Below, piece by piece: positions 7,706 through 16,560 of a DNA stretch of 43,351 bases. The notes below the pieces were generated by a model. The model was not told the origin of the DNA. It did not search any database and saw only the letters and a list, made by a program, of their open reading frames with translations. Position 1 is the first letter of the stretch; every line of letters starts with the position of its first letter. The stretch is taken from NCBI GenBank assembly GCA_019634385.1, contig JAHQVK010000096.1:1-43351 (forward strand), written 5' to 3'. Made by a program: the position numbers and the translations under genes. The stretch comes from Myxococcales bacterium. GTDB taxonomy: Bacteria > Myxococcota > Kuafuiibacteriia > Kuafuiibacteriales > Kuafuiibacteriaceae.

Positions 7706-9574
7706 ATGGCATTGCTTCAGATAGGTGGTGGACCAAAAGAGAAGTGCGCGGGGCGGGTGGCTGGTATCGACCTTGGGACAACCTATTCATTGGTTAGTAT
7801 TGTTCGCGGCGGTACACCAGAGGTACTTCCTGTCGGCGATGGGGTCAGCAGAACACTGCCGTCAGTAGTTTGGTTTGGTCCTGAAGGTAGGGTTGAGGTC
7901 GGAGAGAGGGCTCGTTCTCGGGCTGCTGAAAGAGCGGAAGGAACAATTGCGAGTGCGAAACGTTTTATGGGTCGTTCTCAGAAAGAGGTTCTTGAAGCCC
8001 GCGGGCTACAGCCATACCGTTTCTCTGACAATCTGGAAGATCCTGTAGTGAGGTTCAAAGTAGCAGAAGATCGCTACGTTACTCCGATGGAGGTTGGTGC
8101 GGAAGTTCTTCGCATTCTATCAGCCCGAGCGGAAAAGGCCCTGGAAGGACCACTTGATGGCGTGGTTATCACTGTTCCCGCATACTTTGATGATGCTCAA
8201 CGTCAGGCGACCAAAGACGCAGCCCGACTGGTGGGACTCACCGTCCTACGATTGTTAAATGAACCCACCGCAGCAGCCCTAGCATACGGCTTAGATAAGC
8301 AAAAAGAGGGACTATTTGCTGTCTTTGATCTGGGTGGTGGGACTTTTGATATCTCGCTATTGCGCTTGGAAGGTGGCGTGTTTCAGGTGCTCACTACGGG
8401 CGGTGATGCCCAGCTTGGAGGGGATGACTTCGACCGGGCGGTAGCCGAACACTTCTTACTTGAGAAGTATAAAGATCTACAGGACGTACCTACCGAGTTA
8501 GCCGCGGAGGCTATCGCTTCGGCCCGAAAAGCAAAAGAGATACTTACTACCGCTGATACTGCCACCATAAAAATTGCTCATGACCAATATCATTTGGATC
8601 GAGAAACATTTAATGAACTGATTCGCCCGGTCCTGGGGCGGTGTCTCAAACCCATTAAGCGGGTGCTTTCGGATGCAGACTTGGAAGGCGAGGAGCTTGA
8701 TGGGGTGGTTTTAGTTGGTGGGTCAACTCGGGTGCCAGCGGTGCAGGCTTTTGTTGAGCAGGCTTTTGGCCAGAAACCACTTTCCGATCTGGATCCGGAT
8801 CAGGTTGTGGCTATGGGGGCCGCGGTTCAGGCTGATTTGCTAGGTGGTTCCGGTCCACGGGACGATGTGCTGCTTTTGGATGTTCTTCCGCTGTCCCTAG
8901 GCATTGAGACGATGGGAGGGGTTGTTGAAAAAGTCCTTCACCGGAATCAGGCTATTCCCACCACGGCCACACAGGAGTTCACAACTTATGCGGATGGTCA
9001 AACTGGGATGAGTTTTCACGTGGTGCAGGGCGAGCGGGAAATGGTGGTTGATTGTCGGTCCTTAGCTCGGTTTAATCTCAAAGGCTTACCGCCGATGGGT
9101 GCGGGTATGGCGCGCATAGAGGTGCGATTCTCGGTTGATGCGGATGGCATACTTGATGTTTCCGCAGAGGAGGCAACCGCGGGGGTTCGGGCTCATGTGG
9201 AGGTCAAGCCCGCATACGGACTGAGTGACGATACAATTGAGCAGATGATTCTATCATCATTGGAGCATGCCGAAGATGATGTTAGCCAGCGGGTGCTGGC
9301 TGAGGCAAAAGTCGAAGCAGAGCGTATCCTAGCTGCCCTTGAGGGAGCGTTGTTGGTGGATCACTCTTTACTCGCCGGAAACGAAGAGCGACGGATAGAG
9401 GAAGCCCGAGCGCGTTTACGCACAGCGTTGGGTTCAGATGACCCAACGGCTATCAATGAGCAAGTCATGCGTTTGGATGAAGCCTCAGCCGCATTCGCTG
9501 CTCGCAGAATGAATCGGTCACTACAGGAGGTACTTGCTGGTCAAACGCCCGACCAGGTGACCGGTTCTTCGTAG
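7706..9574 (+). CDS. hscA: Fe-S specialised Hsp70 chaperone HscA
   Basis: ATP-dependent chaperone that binds the IscU LPPVK motif and promotes cluster transfer. Full Hsp70 architecture in 622 residues: [10 protein letters not shown] phosphate loop, [49 protein letters not shown], then the substrate-binding beta domain and a helical lid. Assignment as HscA rather than DnaK rests on position directly after hscB, on the IscU motif, and on the shorter C-terminus without a DnaK-like tail. No ferredoxin (fdx) or iscX follows, unlike the classical operon. Confidence 0.95.
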   Translation: MALLQIGGGPKEKCAGRVAGIDLGTTYSLVSIVRGGTPEVLPVGDGVSRTLPSVVWFGPEGRVEVGERARSRAAERAEGTIASAKRFMGRSQKEVLEARGLQPYRFSDNLEDPVVRFKVAEDRYVTPMEVGAEVLRILSARAEKALEGPLDGVVITVPAYFDDAQRQATKDAARLVGLTVLRLLNEPTAAALAYGLDKQKEGLFAVFDLGGGTFDISLLRLEGGVFQVLTTGGDAQLGGDDFDRAVAEHFLLEKYKDLQDVPTELAAEAIASARKAKEILTTADTATIKIAHDQYHLDRETFNELIRPVLGRCLKPIKRVLSDADLEGEELDGVVLVGGSTRVPAVQAFVEQAFGQKPLSDLDPDQVVAMGAAVQADLLGGSGPRDDVLLLDVLPLSLGIETMGGVVEKVLHRNQAIPTTATQEFTTYADGQTGMSFHVVQGEREMVVDCRSLARFNLKGLPPMGAGMARIEVRFSVDADGILDVSAEEATAGVRAHVEVKPAYGLSDDTIEQMILSSLEHAEDDVSQRVLAEAKVEAERILAALEGALLVDHSLLAGNEERRIEEARARLRTALGSDDPTAINEQVMRLDEASAAFAARRMNRSLQEVLAGQTPDQVTGSS

Positions 9575-9612
9575 AGTTGGCTTGATGACCTAAGGGGATC
9601 AGTACAAGATTG

Positions 9613-9654
9613 CACCACCATGATCGGGATACGGTGGTGTTGCGCTTTTTTTTT
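9613..9654 (+). promoter_or_regulatory. Hairpin plus T9 tract spanning the start codon of the next gene
   Basis: CACCACC (9613-9619) pairs with GGTGGTG (9633-9639); the loop contains the ATG at 9620 and a run of nine T follows at 9646-9654. The geometry resembles an intrinsic terminator after hscA, but it overlaps the beginning of the thioredoxin/PEGA gene. It could attenuate that gene or occlude initiation. Confidence 0.45.
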
Positions 9655-11947
9655 AGCGTTCAATGCAGCGAGTCAAACGTCAGTCGCAAAGGCTAACGAT
9701 CTTGAACTGCGAGATTGGTTGGACCGCCCTGGTGTTAAGTTGCTCGCAGTAGAGTTCTATGCCACCTGGTGCAAGCCGTGCATGGAGGCGGTGCCTCGTT
9801 GGCGAAAACTCCACGAGGCTCATCGGAAGGATGGCCTGCGTCTGGTAGTTGTGGCGACCCAAGATCCCGAAGGTGGGTGCACAAATCCAGGATGGAATCC
9901 AGATGAAATTGTCTGTGATGATGAGGGTACGCTGGCGCAAGCCATGCTTGCTACACAATTGCCGGCAGCTTTTCTGTGGTCGTGGCAAGGTAATTTACTG
10001 GTACGCAATGGTCATGTGGATGAGGTCGAGTCGGGCATTCAGAACTGGATAGATGACCTGCCTAGGGTAGATGTAACCGTATCTAAGATAAGTCCCGGCG
10101 CGGGTGTAACGTTGGCCGAGTTGCGTGAGCTGGTGCGAGGTGAGCTAGGGCGTAGTGCAAAGCTTACTTTAGTAGCGACAAAAGAAGAACGTGAACAGCT
10201 GAAGCGGGTGTTAAAAGAATCTTTTAATCCCCGTTATGATCAGCGAGCTCGATGCGAAGTAGGCAAGGAACTGCCACCCAATTCGATTCTTCAGGCAAGT
10301 ATCTTTGGTAGTAACCGCAAGCTGCGGCTACGTCTGGGACTACTGTCGCTTGAACGAGGGTGTTTGATTACCAGTTCGTTGGTTAGATGGGATAGTACAA
10401 ACCCAGAAGTGTCGGTGGCTGAGGCGGCTTCAAAGTTATTTCGCAAGCTACGTCCTACGATTCAGATGCCGGGTGGAAAAGTATTTCGGAGGAAATCAAA
10501 TATATCACCGGGCAGTAATGCCGTAACGGTTGGATTCGATTCAGAACCATCAGGTGCGACGGTTTTTGTTGACGAGAAGTTGGTTTGCCAGAGTGCTGAA
10601 GAAAGTTGTCGTCCAAAAATTTCTCGAGGAAGTCATACCTTGACTATGTATCTAAAAGGCTATGCCTCACGTTCTGAGAAAGTTAATATAGACCGAGGTA
10701 CTACCATTCGATGGATACTTAAACGAACATCAGCCACGCTGGCTATTCGTTCACAACCATCCAAGCTTCAGACCATGGTTGATGGACGCTTGGCGGGGCG
10801 AACACCTATATCGAATTTGTCCCTTAGCTCCGGCTACCACACGATTCGTATCGCTGACCCCTGTTATGAAAGCGAGGAGCAGCAAGTTGAACTTAGGGCT
10901 GCTGCTTTCCACGGTGTAGATCTTGCGACCTCGCCGGTTATGACCGCGGTGGATATCGAGCTTCGGTCTGACAATGGCAAAAAGCAGTTTGGAGACTCTT
11001 TCGTCGATGGGCAGCGCATCGGAAAAGTTCCGGGTGTTTATACGGTGCCTTTGTGTTCTAAGTTGTTGGAGGTTCGCACCAATAACCGGGTGATCTATCG
11101 GTCAGAACTATCTTTCAAGAAAGGTGTGCTTAACAAAATTTCTGTTGTTCTATCCGAAGGTGTGGACTCTCCGACTAAAGTGCGCTTTGTGGATAGGAAA
11201 ACCGATGGATTGGGGGAAATTCCAAGTCCTGGTTTTGAACGTGCAGATGGGTCAGGCCTACTGAATAAATCTGTCCGTGGGCCTCAAAAGAAAGCTCGAG
11301 GTCAGGTAGTATTTCTACGTTCGGAGCAATTTACGGACTTTCAGGAGGGTAACCGGGAATCAGAGGCATCTAATATATGGACTACATTACAAGGTCTAGG
11401 CTACGAACCGTCTGGTGTCGAACTGGCATCAATGTCACAAGTATATAAAAATCGACGTTGGATACGAGGATTGATCATTCCCGAGATGGAAAGTGGGAAG
11501 GTGTCCGATATACGGAAGTCATTGGGTCGAGCACGAAAATTTATATATTCCTACGTGGCCAAGGGGGGAACACTTATCATGTCATTGGCTACGCCGAAAT
11601 TCAGCGGAAGTATGCATTTTTTGCGAGATGTATTTGGATGGAAAAATCTGAAATCTCAGGGATCTGTGGGTAAAGGTCTGTTGATATCAGATATAGCGCA
11701 GTCTTTGCGTATTTCTGCGCTTCCAGAAGTTCTCGAAAATAATGGAGATACTGACGTAGTCGTGAGAGATAGTCTACCTCGTGGCGCACGGATCTTGTAT
11801 GCGGATGAAGCTGGGCATGCGATGGTTTCGGTTTTGCCTTTACGTAGAGGTCGTGTGGTTCTTTTGGGATGGGATTGGTATGATGCTCTACCGACGGGTA
11901 CTAACGACGGCGGATGGACTGAAGTATTAGATGCGATGCTTAGATAG
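9620..11947 (+). CDS. Exported thioredoxin-fold / PEGA-repeat / GATase-like protein
   Basis: A 775-residue multidomain protein. Residues 1-25 look like a signal peptide ending near SVAKA. Residues ~28-148 form a TlpA/thioredoxin-like domain with the redox motif WCKPC (50-54). Two PEGA-type repeats follow at ~302-368 (SEPSGATVFVDEKLV) and ~372-430 (SQPSKLQTMVDGRLAGRTP), modules usually found on extracytoplasmic proteins. The last ~220 residues resemble a Rossmann/glutamine-amidotransferase-like domain (AKGGTLIMSL, RGRVVLLGWDWYD). It starts 45 bases after hscA, but no Shine-Dalgarno is visible and a terminator-like hairpin covers the start. It is probably periplasmic or surface-associated, with a disulfide or redox role; exact function unknown. 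I do not recognise this precise fusion. Confidence 0.75.
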   Translation: MIGIRWCCAFFLAFNAASQTSVAKANDLELRDWLDRPGVKLLAVEFYATWCKPCMEAVPRWRKLHEAHRKDGLRLVVVATQDPEGGCTNPGWNPDEIVCDDEGTLAQAMLATQLPAAFLWSWQGNLLVRNGHVDEVESGIQNWIDDLPRVDVTVSKISPGAGVTLAELRELVRGELGRSAKLTLVATKEEREQLKRVLKESFNPRYDQRARCEVGKELPPNSILQASIFGSNRKLRLRLGLLSLERGCLITSSLVRWDSTNPEVSVAEAASKLFRKLRPTIQMPGGKVFRRKSNISPGSNAVTVGFDSEPSGATVFVDEKLVCQSAEESCRPKISRGSHTLTMYLKGYASRSEKVNIDRGTTIRWILKRTSATLAIRSQPSKLQTMVDGRLAGRTPISNLSLSSGYHTIRIADPCYESEEQQVELRAAAFHGVDLATSPVMTAVDIELRSDNGKKQFGDSFVDGQRIGKVPGVYTVPLCSKLLEVRTNNRVIYRSELSFKKGVLNKISVVLSEGVDSPTKVRFVDRKTDGLGEIPSPGFERADGSGLLNKSVRGPQKKARGQVVFLRSEQFTDFQEGNRESEASNIWTTLQGLGYEPSGVELASMSQVYKNRRWIRGLIIPEMESGKVSDIRKSLGRARKFIYSYVAKGGTLIMSLATPKFSGSMHFLRDVFGWKNLKSQGSVGKGLLISDIAQSLRISALPEVLENNGDTDVVVRDSLPRGARILYADEAGHAMVSVLPLRRGRVVLLGWDWYDALPTGTNDGGWTEVLDAMLR

Positions 11948-12037
11948 GTATTTGTCTGTTTGTTTACTACGTCGCCTTCAGCGAAGATGTGTTGCCTTTT
12001 CGTACCGAAATTTCAGAGAGCGTTATGAGACGTTTCA

Positions 12038-13774
12038 GTGGGCATTGAAGTTCCGCCGTGTTGTCCGAAGGCGATAGACGGAGACCATGACGTGTTGGAT
12101 GCACCTCTCAGTGTCGCTAGTGCTATGAGAGAGTCTGGGCTTGTTGGTAAAACTTTTGGTCAATATCACATTCTGTCCCTTATTCAACGAGGGGGCATGG
12201 GCGAGATTTACCTAGCGAGTCTAGAGCCTCAAAAGATCAAAGTTGTTCTGAAGCGTTTGCAAGACGTTCATACCGATGATGAACGCTACGTTGAGATGTT
12301 TCAGAACGAAGCGGCAGTGATGTCCGGTCTGGAACATCCAAATATTGTTAAGGTTCTCGGAGTACCCGTCATTGAAGGAAAGCAATGCCTGGTCATGGAG
12401 TTTGTGAAGGGACGCAATCTTCAGCAGGTGTTGAGTAGACTCCGAAAGTTGGGACGAAAACTGCCTGCCACTCTAGGCATTTATATTTTGCGCAAAGTTC
12501 TGCTTGGATTGCATGAGGCTCACCACGCCCGTTTCTCCAGTGGTAGGCTCCTCGAGCTTGTTCACCGTGATGTTAAACCGGCTAATATTTTGGTTTCTTT
12601 CGCTGGAGATGTAAAAATTACCGATTTTGGCATCGCGAAATCTGCTATGCAAAATCGGATGACAACAGCTGGCGTTGTCAAGGGCACAGTGCGGTATCTT
12701 TCGCCGGAGCAGATTCGCAGTGAAAAAATTACCTTTGCATCCGATATTTTTTCGTGCGCTTCGGTACTGGTGGAAATCCTGACCGACCAGCCTTTGTACG
12801 ATCGAGGACCAGTAGCGCCCACGCTAATGGCGATTCTGAACGACGAACGTGCGCCCATTCACGAGCTGTTGCCATTTGATGGCCCTGAATTGGCTGAAGT
12901 CATTGAGCGAGCGCTGCACTCAGAGTCGGAGAAACGGTATGGCTCTGCCTTGGACTTTGCGCAAGCGCTAGGCGGGGCTGCTAGGAGGCTGGGGACCACG
13001 GTTAGTGATGATGATGTTGGGAGTCTTCTTCGCCAGCTATTTCAAGACTCTTTCTCTCTTTCGGCCCCCCAGCCGATCGAAGACGTTACCTATCTCCTTG
13101 CCGGTGATAATGTGTCTATGGCGTCGAGCAGAGCGCCTATTCCTCGAGGGGCCACTCCACTGGATGCACGAGAATTTACTGAGGAGGTGAATTGTTCAGT
13201 ACCGGCTGATAATGACTCGTTGCTGGGGGCGAGCTTGCTGGACGAAAGTGTAGGTGGGACCGGTCAGGGGCATGATCGGGGGACGGTCTCTATGTCGGGA
13301 AATATCCCCTCTTCTGCGGTGGCAGCTGCTCTATTTCAGCAAGCAGCCCGACGCGATCCAACTAACGTTTCTCCTTCTCCGCCAAAGGTCGGGGGGCAAG
13401 CATTGGATGAGGTTGACCCATCATCTCATACTTATGCTCCCAAGGGGGGATCAATGCTTCATGATGTACTGATCGAAAGGCCTGTAGAATTGTTGGAGCG
13501 TACGAATAATAGCCCCCCGTCGGATCAGTATTCTACCGAGGAGTATGTGCGTGCACCGGTAGGTCAGATACAAACCCATACTATGAGTCGCCCGGGTTAT
13601 ACGGTCGTGGAAAACAATTTCAGCGATCGAGAGGTGCCCATGGAGGTGCCCCGTATTGCACCGCTACAGTCTTCACTAGACGGAAATCTTCGGCTGTACT
13701 TGTTACTAGGATGTCTTGTTGGAGTGGTACTTACATGCGTGGTCCTTATGATTGGAAATTGGTCCTCCGGGTGA
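12038..13774 (+). CDS. Transmembrane Ser/Thr protein kinase (PknB/Hanks type)
   Basis: A 578-residue eukaryotic-like kinase. The catalytic domain lies at ~41-320: glycine loop RGGMGEIYLA (51-60), Lys72, HRDVKPANI (His176-Asp178), DFG at 196-198, and the activation-segment end GTVRYLSPEQ. All catalytic residues are present. A ~230-residue low-complexity, Ser/Pro/acidic linker follows, then one transmembrane helix at ~552-572 and only a handful of residues outside. There is therefore no sensor domain beyond the membrane, unlike classic PknB with PASTA repeats. Start GTG at 12038 gives the longest frame; an in-frame ATG at 12125 (residue 30) would also keep the whole kinase domain. Neither has a good ribosome binding site. 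Substrate unknown. Confidence 0.9.
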   Translation: MGIEVPPCCPKAIDGDHDVLDAPLSVASAMRESGLVGKTFGQYHILSLIQRGGMGEIYLASLEPQKIKVVLKRLQDVHTDDERYVEMFQNEAAVMSGLEHPNIVKVLGVPVIEGKQCLVMEFVKGRNLQQVLSRLRKLGRKLPATLGIYILRKVLLGLHEAHHARFSSGRLLELVHRDVKPANILVSFAGDVKITDFGIAKSAMQNRMTTAGVVKGTVRYLSPEQIRSEKITFASDIFSCASVLVEILTDQPLYDRGPVAPTLMAILNDERAPIHELLPFDGPELAEVIERALHSESEKRYGSALDFAQALGGAARRLGTTVSDDDVGSLLRQLFQDSFSLSAPQPIEDVTYLLAGDNVSMASSRAPIPRGATPLDAREFTEEVNCSVPADNDSLLGASLLDESVGGTGQGHDRGTVSMSGNIPSSAVAAALFQQAARRDPTNVSPSPPKVGGQALDEVDPSSHTYAPKGGSMLHDVLIERPVELLERTNNSPPSDQYSTEEYVRAPVGQIQTHTMSRPGYTVVENNFSDREVPMEVPRIAPLQSSLDGNLRLYLLLGCLVGVVLTCVVLMIGNWSSG

Positions 13775-14245
13775 GTATAACTCCATCAAGTAAGATGAGA
13801 TATGCGGCAAGGCCCCGGCACGGAGTCTAGTGTCATCTTGGTTTCAATATGAGCTAATTATACCGGGTTTATAGTGTCCATATTCCGCTGAAATTACAGT
13901 AATCTACGTCCGCTTTCAAGTCGGGTTGCATCCGTTACCTTCGCTTGACTCTCATCGGCGATGGCTCACGAATACGTGAACTCCTGACTCGAACACCATG
14001 ATCTCACCGTTTTGAGAATTGCTCACCGTGTTACGTACTCAGGACATTGTTTTCTAAGGGTGTTACAGCATCAGGACACTAGTTAGTGTTCTGAGACCGT
14101 AATAGTTCTACGCCCATGCCTCAATCCCCTCCTGTCGCATTTAGAGAGGCTAAAAGGGCGGTAGTGGATAGTCATCGAGTGGTTGGTCTGCTATATATTT
14201 GTCTCTATATCTTTTAGTTTGCGTCATTTTGTGTGACGGTATTTG

Positions 14246-14276
14246 TTGACTTTTTTTATACGAATAGTGGGATAAT
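14246..14276 (+). promoter_or_regulatory. Candidate sigma70-type promoter
   Basis: TTGACT at 14246-14251 and GATAAT at 14271-14276 are good hexamers, but the 19-base spacer is longer than optimal and begins with a T-run. Transcription would begin about 315 bases before the start at 14599, leaving a long leader that includes the stem-loop at 14423-14477. Confidence 0.35.
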
Positions 14277-14422
14277 TAGGTGCAACTACTCTCTTAGATG
14301 TGGCCTTCTTAGCCTTTGGGCTAATGATTTTAGATTTCTTGGAAGTCTACTGAGATACTAGTGGATCGCCTTGAGCTAGGGGTAGTCATGCGTAGAACTG
14401 CCTTATTGGAGGACTTGGCATA

Positions 14423-14477
14423 TGGTCACGCGTAGACCAGTTGTCTCTTTGCTCAAAAACAACTGCTTGGGTGACCA
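14423..14477 (+). ncRNA. Two-tier stem-loop, possible structured leader or small RNA
   Basis: Outer arms TGGTCAC and GTGACCA enclose inner arms CAGTTGT and ACAACTG with a 14-base AU-rich loop. Five T follow at 14479-14483. It lies between a candidate promoter and a gene 120 bases downstream, so it could be an attenuator or the end of a small RNA. No known riboswitch family is recognised. Confidence 0.3.
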
Positions 14478-14598
14478 GTTTTTGCTGCCGGAAAGTACTT
14501 TATCACCTAAAATATTTCTGAATCAGAAGAACATGCCGAGCTTGTAGAATAATGCGTGATCGGCACATAACTGATTCTTGGTCTTGTGGGAGGTGGAT

Positions 14599-15087
14599 AT
14601 GAATACGCGATTGAGCTTCGACCAAAGGCATGGTTGGGCTATTGTTGACTGGGCTTTTTTGCGTTCGGAGAGAATATCCGAAGATCGAGAAGTCTTTGCG
14701 AGCTATGCCAGGCAGGCTGGCCGAGTTACATCGCCGGACCGGATTGTGTTTGCGGTACTTGAGCGGGATGAACCCTGGTGGTCTGAGCAACTCTTGGAAC
14801 ATCCTGATGAGAATATCATTGTACAACCCATCGATCGGGGATCAGTGCCTGGGGTATCGCTGGCCGCGATGTCCATCGCGCGTAGGGATCCACAAGCGCT
14901 GGTACGTCTGTACGGAAGAGTCGCCGGGGAGTTGAGCGTAGAAGAGCTGGTTTCGACCTGCGAAGGACAGAGTCCGGTAAGCTTCCAGAAGCTGACTGGG
15001 CTGTTAAATTCGTGTGCGACAGTGTGGCCGATGCTCGATGAGATCTACCCATTCTTAGATCGCGAAGACCTCGAGGTTGTTGTTTGA
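14599..15087 (+). CDS. Small degenerate sugar-nucleotidyltransferase-like protein
   Basis: A 162-residue protein. Residues ~45-105 (SPDRIVFAVLERDEPWW, ENIIVQPIDRGSVPGVSLA, RRDPQALVRL) match the segment of mannose-1-phosphate guanylyltransferase-type enzymes between the first helix and the catalytic SDH region. The end (LDEIYPFLDREDLEVVV) recalls the C-terminal part of the same family. The glycine-rich GGxGTR nucleotide motif, the catalytic lysine motif and most of the middle are absent, and the usual length is ~350. It is therefore either a decayed paralogue with an internal deletion or a small non-catalytic derivative. The start at 14599 is chosen for GGAGGT at 14589-14594; the frame extends a little further upstream. 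It lies 48 bases before the 5'-nucleotidase. Confidence 0.6.
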   Translation: MNTRLSFDQRHGWAIVDWAFLRSERISEDREVFASYARQAGRVTSPDRIVFAVLERDEPWWSEQLLEHPDENIIVQPIDRGSVPGVSLAAMSIARRDPQALVRLYGRVAGELSVEELVSTCEGQSPVSFQKLTGLLNSCATVWPMLDEIYPFLDREDLEVVV

Positions 15088-15135
15088 GGGTGTTTCGCTT
15101 GCCTTTGTGGCCGTAAGGCGAGCATTCATTGGCGA

Positions 15136-16560
15136 ATGAGCGCTATTCCGCGCGCTAGACGCATATACACCAACCGTACTCTCAACCTACGGGCGATTAG
15201 CGCTATCGGGTTTGATATGGACTACACGCTGATCCACTACGAATTTGAAACCTGGGAGCGGCAGGCATATTCCCACGTTTCACGAGCTCTTGCGGATGAA
15301 GGCTGGCCTACTGATAAACTCGTATTCGACCCGAAGAGGGTGATTCGAGGCCTTGTGGTGGACACAAGCACGGGCAATTTAGTGAAAGCTAATCGCTTCG
15401 GCTTCATAAAATATGCATTTCATGGGACTCGTCTCCTTACATATAAAGAGGTTAAAGACGAATACTCTCGGACCATCATTGATTTGTCCGAAGACCGTTG
15501 GCAGTTCCTCAACACACTGTTTTCTGTAAGCGACGGATGTCTGTATGCACAGCTTGTGGACGCGATGGATCGCGGCACGAGTTTGCCGGGCGTCAGCTCC
15601 TATGAGGAGCTATACGCGAAGGTTCGAGAGACCGTTGATCTGGCTCACTTGGAAGGGCAGCTCAAGGGGGACATTATGAGCCGACCGGATGCGTTTGTGG
15701 AGCTTGACCCCCATACAGCAGTTGCTTTGCAAGACCTAAAATATGGGGGCAAAAAGCTGTTGCTCATTACTAATTCGGATTGGGTCTACACCCGGGCGAT
15801 GATGTCATTTGCTTTTGATCGTTTCCTTGGGCCCGGATCGAGTTGGCGGGATCTTTTTGATGTTGTCATTGTTGATGCGCGGAAACCTACATTCTTTGCG
15901 CAAATGAACCCCCTCTATGAAGTGGCTACCGACGACGGTCTGTTGCGGCCAGTCTTGCGCGCCTTGCGGGATGGCCACGTTTATAGCGGTGGTGATGCAA
16001 AGTTGGTGGAAGATTGGTTGGGGGTTGATGGTGAATCCGTACTCTATGTTGGGGACCATATTTTCAGTGATGTGAACGTTTCAAAGCAGATCCAACGATG
16101 GCGAACTGCACTCATTCTCCGTGAACTGGAGAACGAGCTCGAAGCGATTGAGAACTTCGAAGAGAAGCAGGCGAAACTCTGGGCGCTCATGCGGGAAAAA
16201 GATGAGTTGGACACCAAAGTCAGTCAGCTAAAAGCAACACTACAGCGGCTTGAACACGGATATGGCTCACCGGGGTCAATCTCTATTCGCGATGTAGAGG
16301 ACACCCTGCAAGAGGTTAGGAAGCAGCAGGAAGCGAAAGATGAAGAGGTTGTGCCGCTCGCACGAGAGGCAGCGGCATTAGCCAACGAGAATTGGGGTTT
16401 GCTGCTTCGCACGGGCAACGACAAAAGTCATCTCGCCCGTCAGCTGGAGCGATACGCAGATGTGTATACATCTCGGGTTTCCAACTTTTTCTACTATGGA
16501 CCACACGCATATTTGCGTTCGTCGAGAGGAAGTCTTCCTCACGATCCCGTTTCGTGCTGA
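15136..16560 (+). CDS. HAD-IG family 5'-nucleotidase (cN-II-like)
   Basis: Hydrolyses nucleoside monophosphates (purine 5'-nucleotidase relatives) in the cytoplasm. The HAD nucleophile motif is FDMDYTLIHY (Asp27 nucleophile, Asp29 acid/base); the second motif is LLLITNSDW and the last is LYVGDHIFSDV. The characteristic VDARKPTFF and YSGGDAKLVEDWLG segments place it in the HAD-IG cytosolic 5'-nucleotidase group, found in eukaryotes and some bacteria. Residues ~325-420 are rich in charged heptads (a coiled coil). Length 474 is usual for the group. There is no strong ribosome binding site before the ATG. A palindromic repeat element begins about 15 bases after its stop. Confidence 0.9.
   Translation: MSAIPRARRIYTNRTLNLRAISAIGFDMDYTLIHYEFETWERQAYSHVSRALADEGWPTDKLVFDPKRVIRGLVVDTSTGNLVKANRFGFIKYAFHGTRLLTYKEVKDEYSRTIIDLSEDRWQFLNTLFSVSDGCLYAQLVDAMDRGTSLPGVSSYEELYAKVRETVDLAHLEGQLKGDIMSRPDAFVELDPHTAVALQDLKYGGKKLLLITNSDWVYTRAMMSFAFDRFLGPGSSWRDLFDVVIVDARKPTFFAQMNPLYEVATDDGLLRPVLRALRDGHVYSGGDAKLVEDWLGVDGESVLYVGDHIFSDVNVSKQIQRWRTALILRELENELEAIENFEEKQAKLWALMREKDELDTKVSQLKATLQRLEHGYGSPGSISIRDVEDTLQEVRKQQEAKDEEVVPLAREAAALANENWGLLLRTGNDKSHLARQLERYADVYTSRVSNFFYYGPHAYLRSSRGSLPHDPVSC

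Larger units (their letters stand above)
13775..14598. other. Long intergenic region (824 bases) with structure but no gene
   Basis: No convincing coding frame, tRNA or Shine-Dalgarno/start pair was found. It is AT-richer than its flanks. Notable contents are a hairpin with GGACACT/AGTGTTC arms near 14074-14094, a sigma70-like promoter at 14246-14276 and a two-tier stem-loop at 14423-14477. It could hold a small RNA, a long leader of the next gene, or gene remnants. Confidence 0.4.

Noticed and set aside
7706..9574. DnaK rather than HscA
   Set aside because: Adjacency to hscB and to an IscU carrying LPPVK, and the absence of a DnaK-like C-terminal tail, favour HscA.
13775..14598. tRNA or riboswitch in the large gap
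   Set aside because: No T-loop consensus, cloverleaf or known aptamer core could be found by eye; only generic stem-loops.
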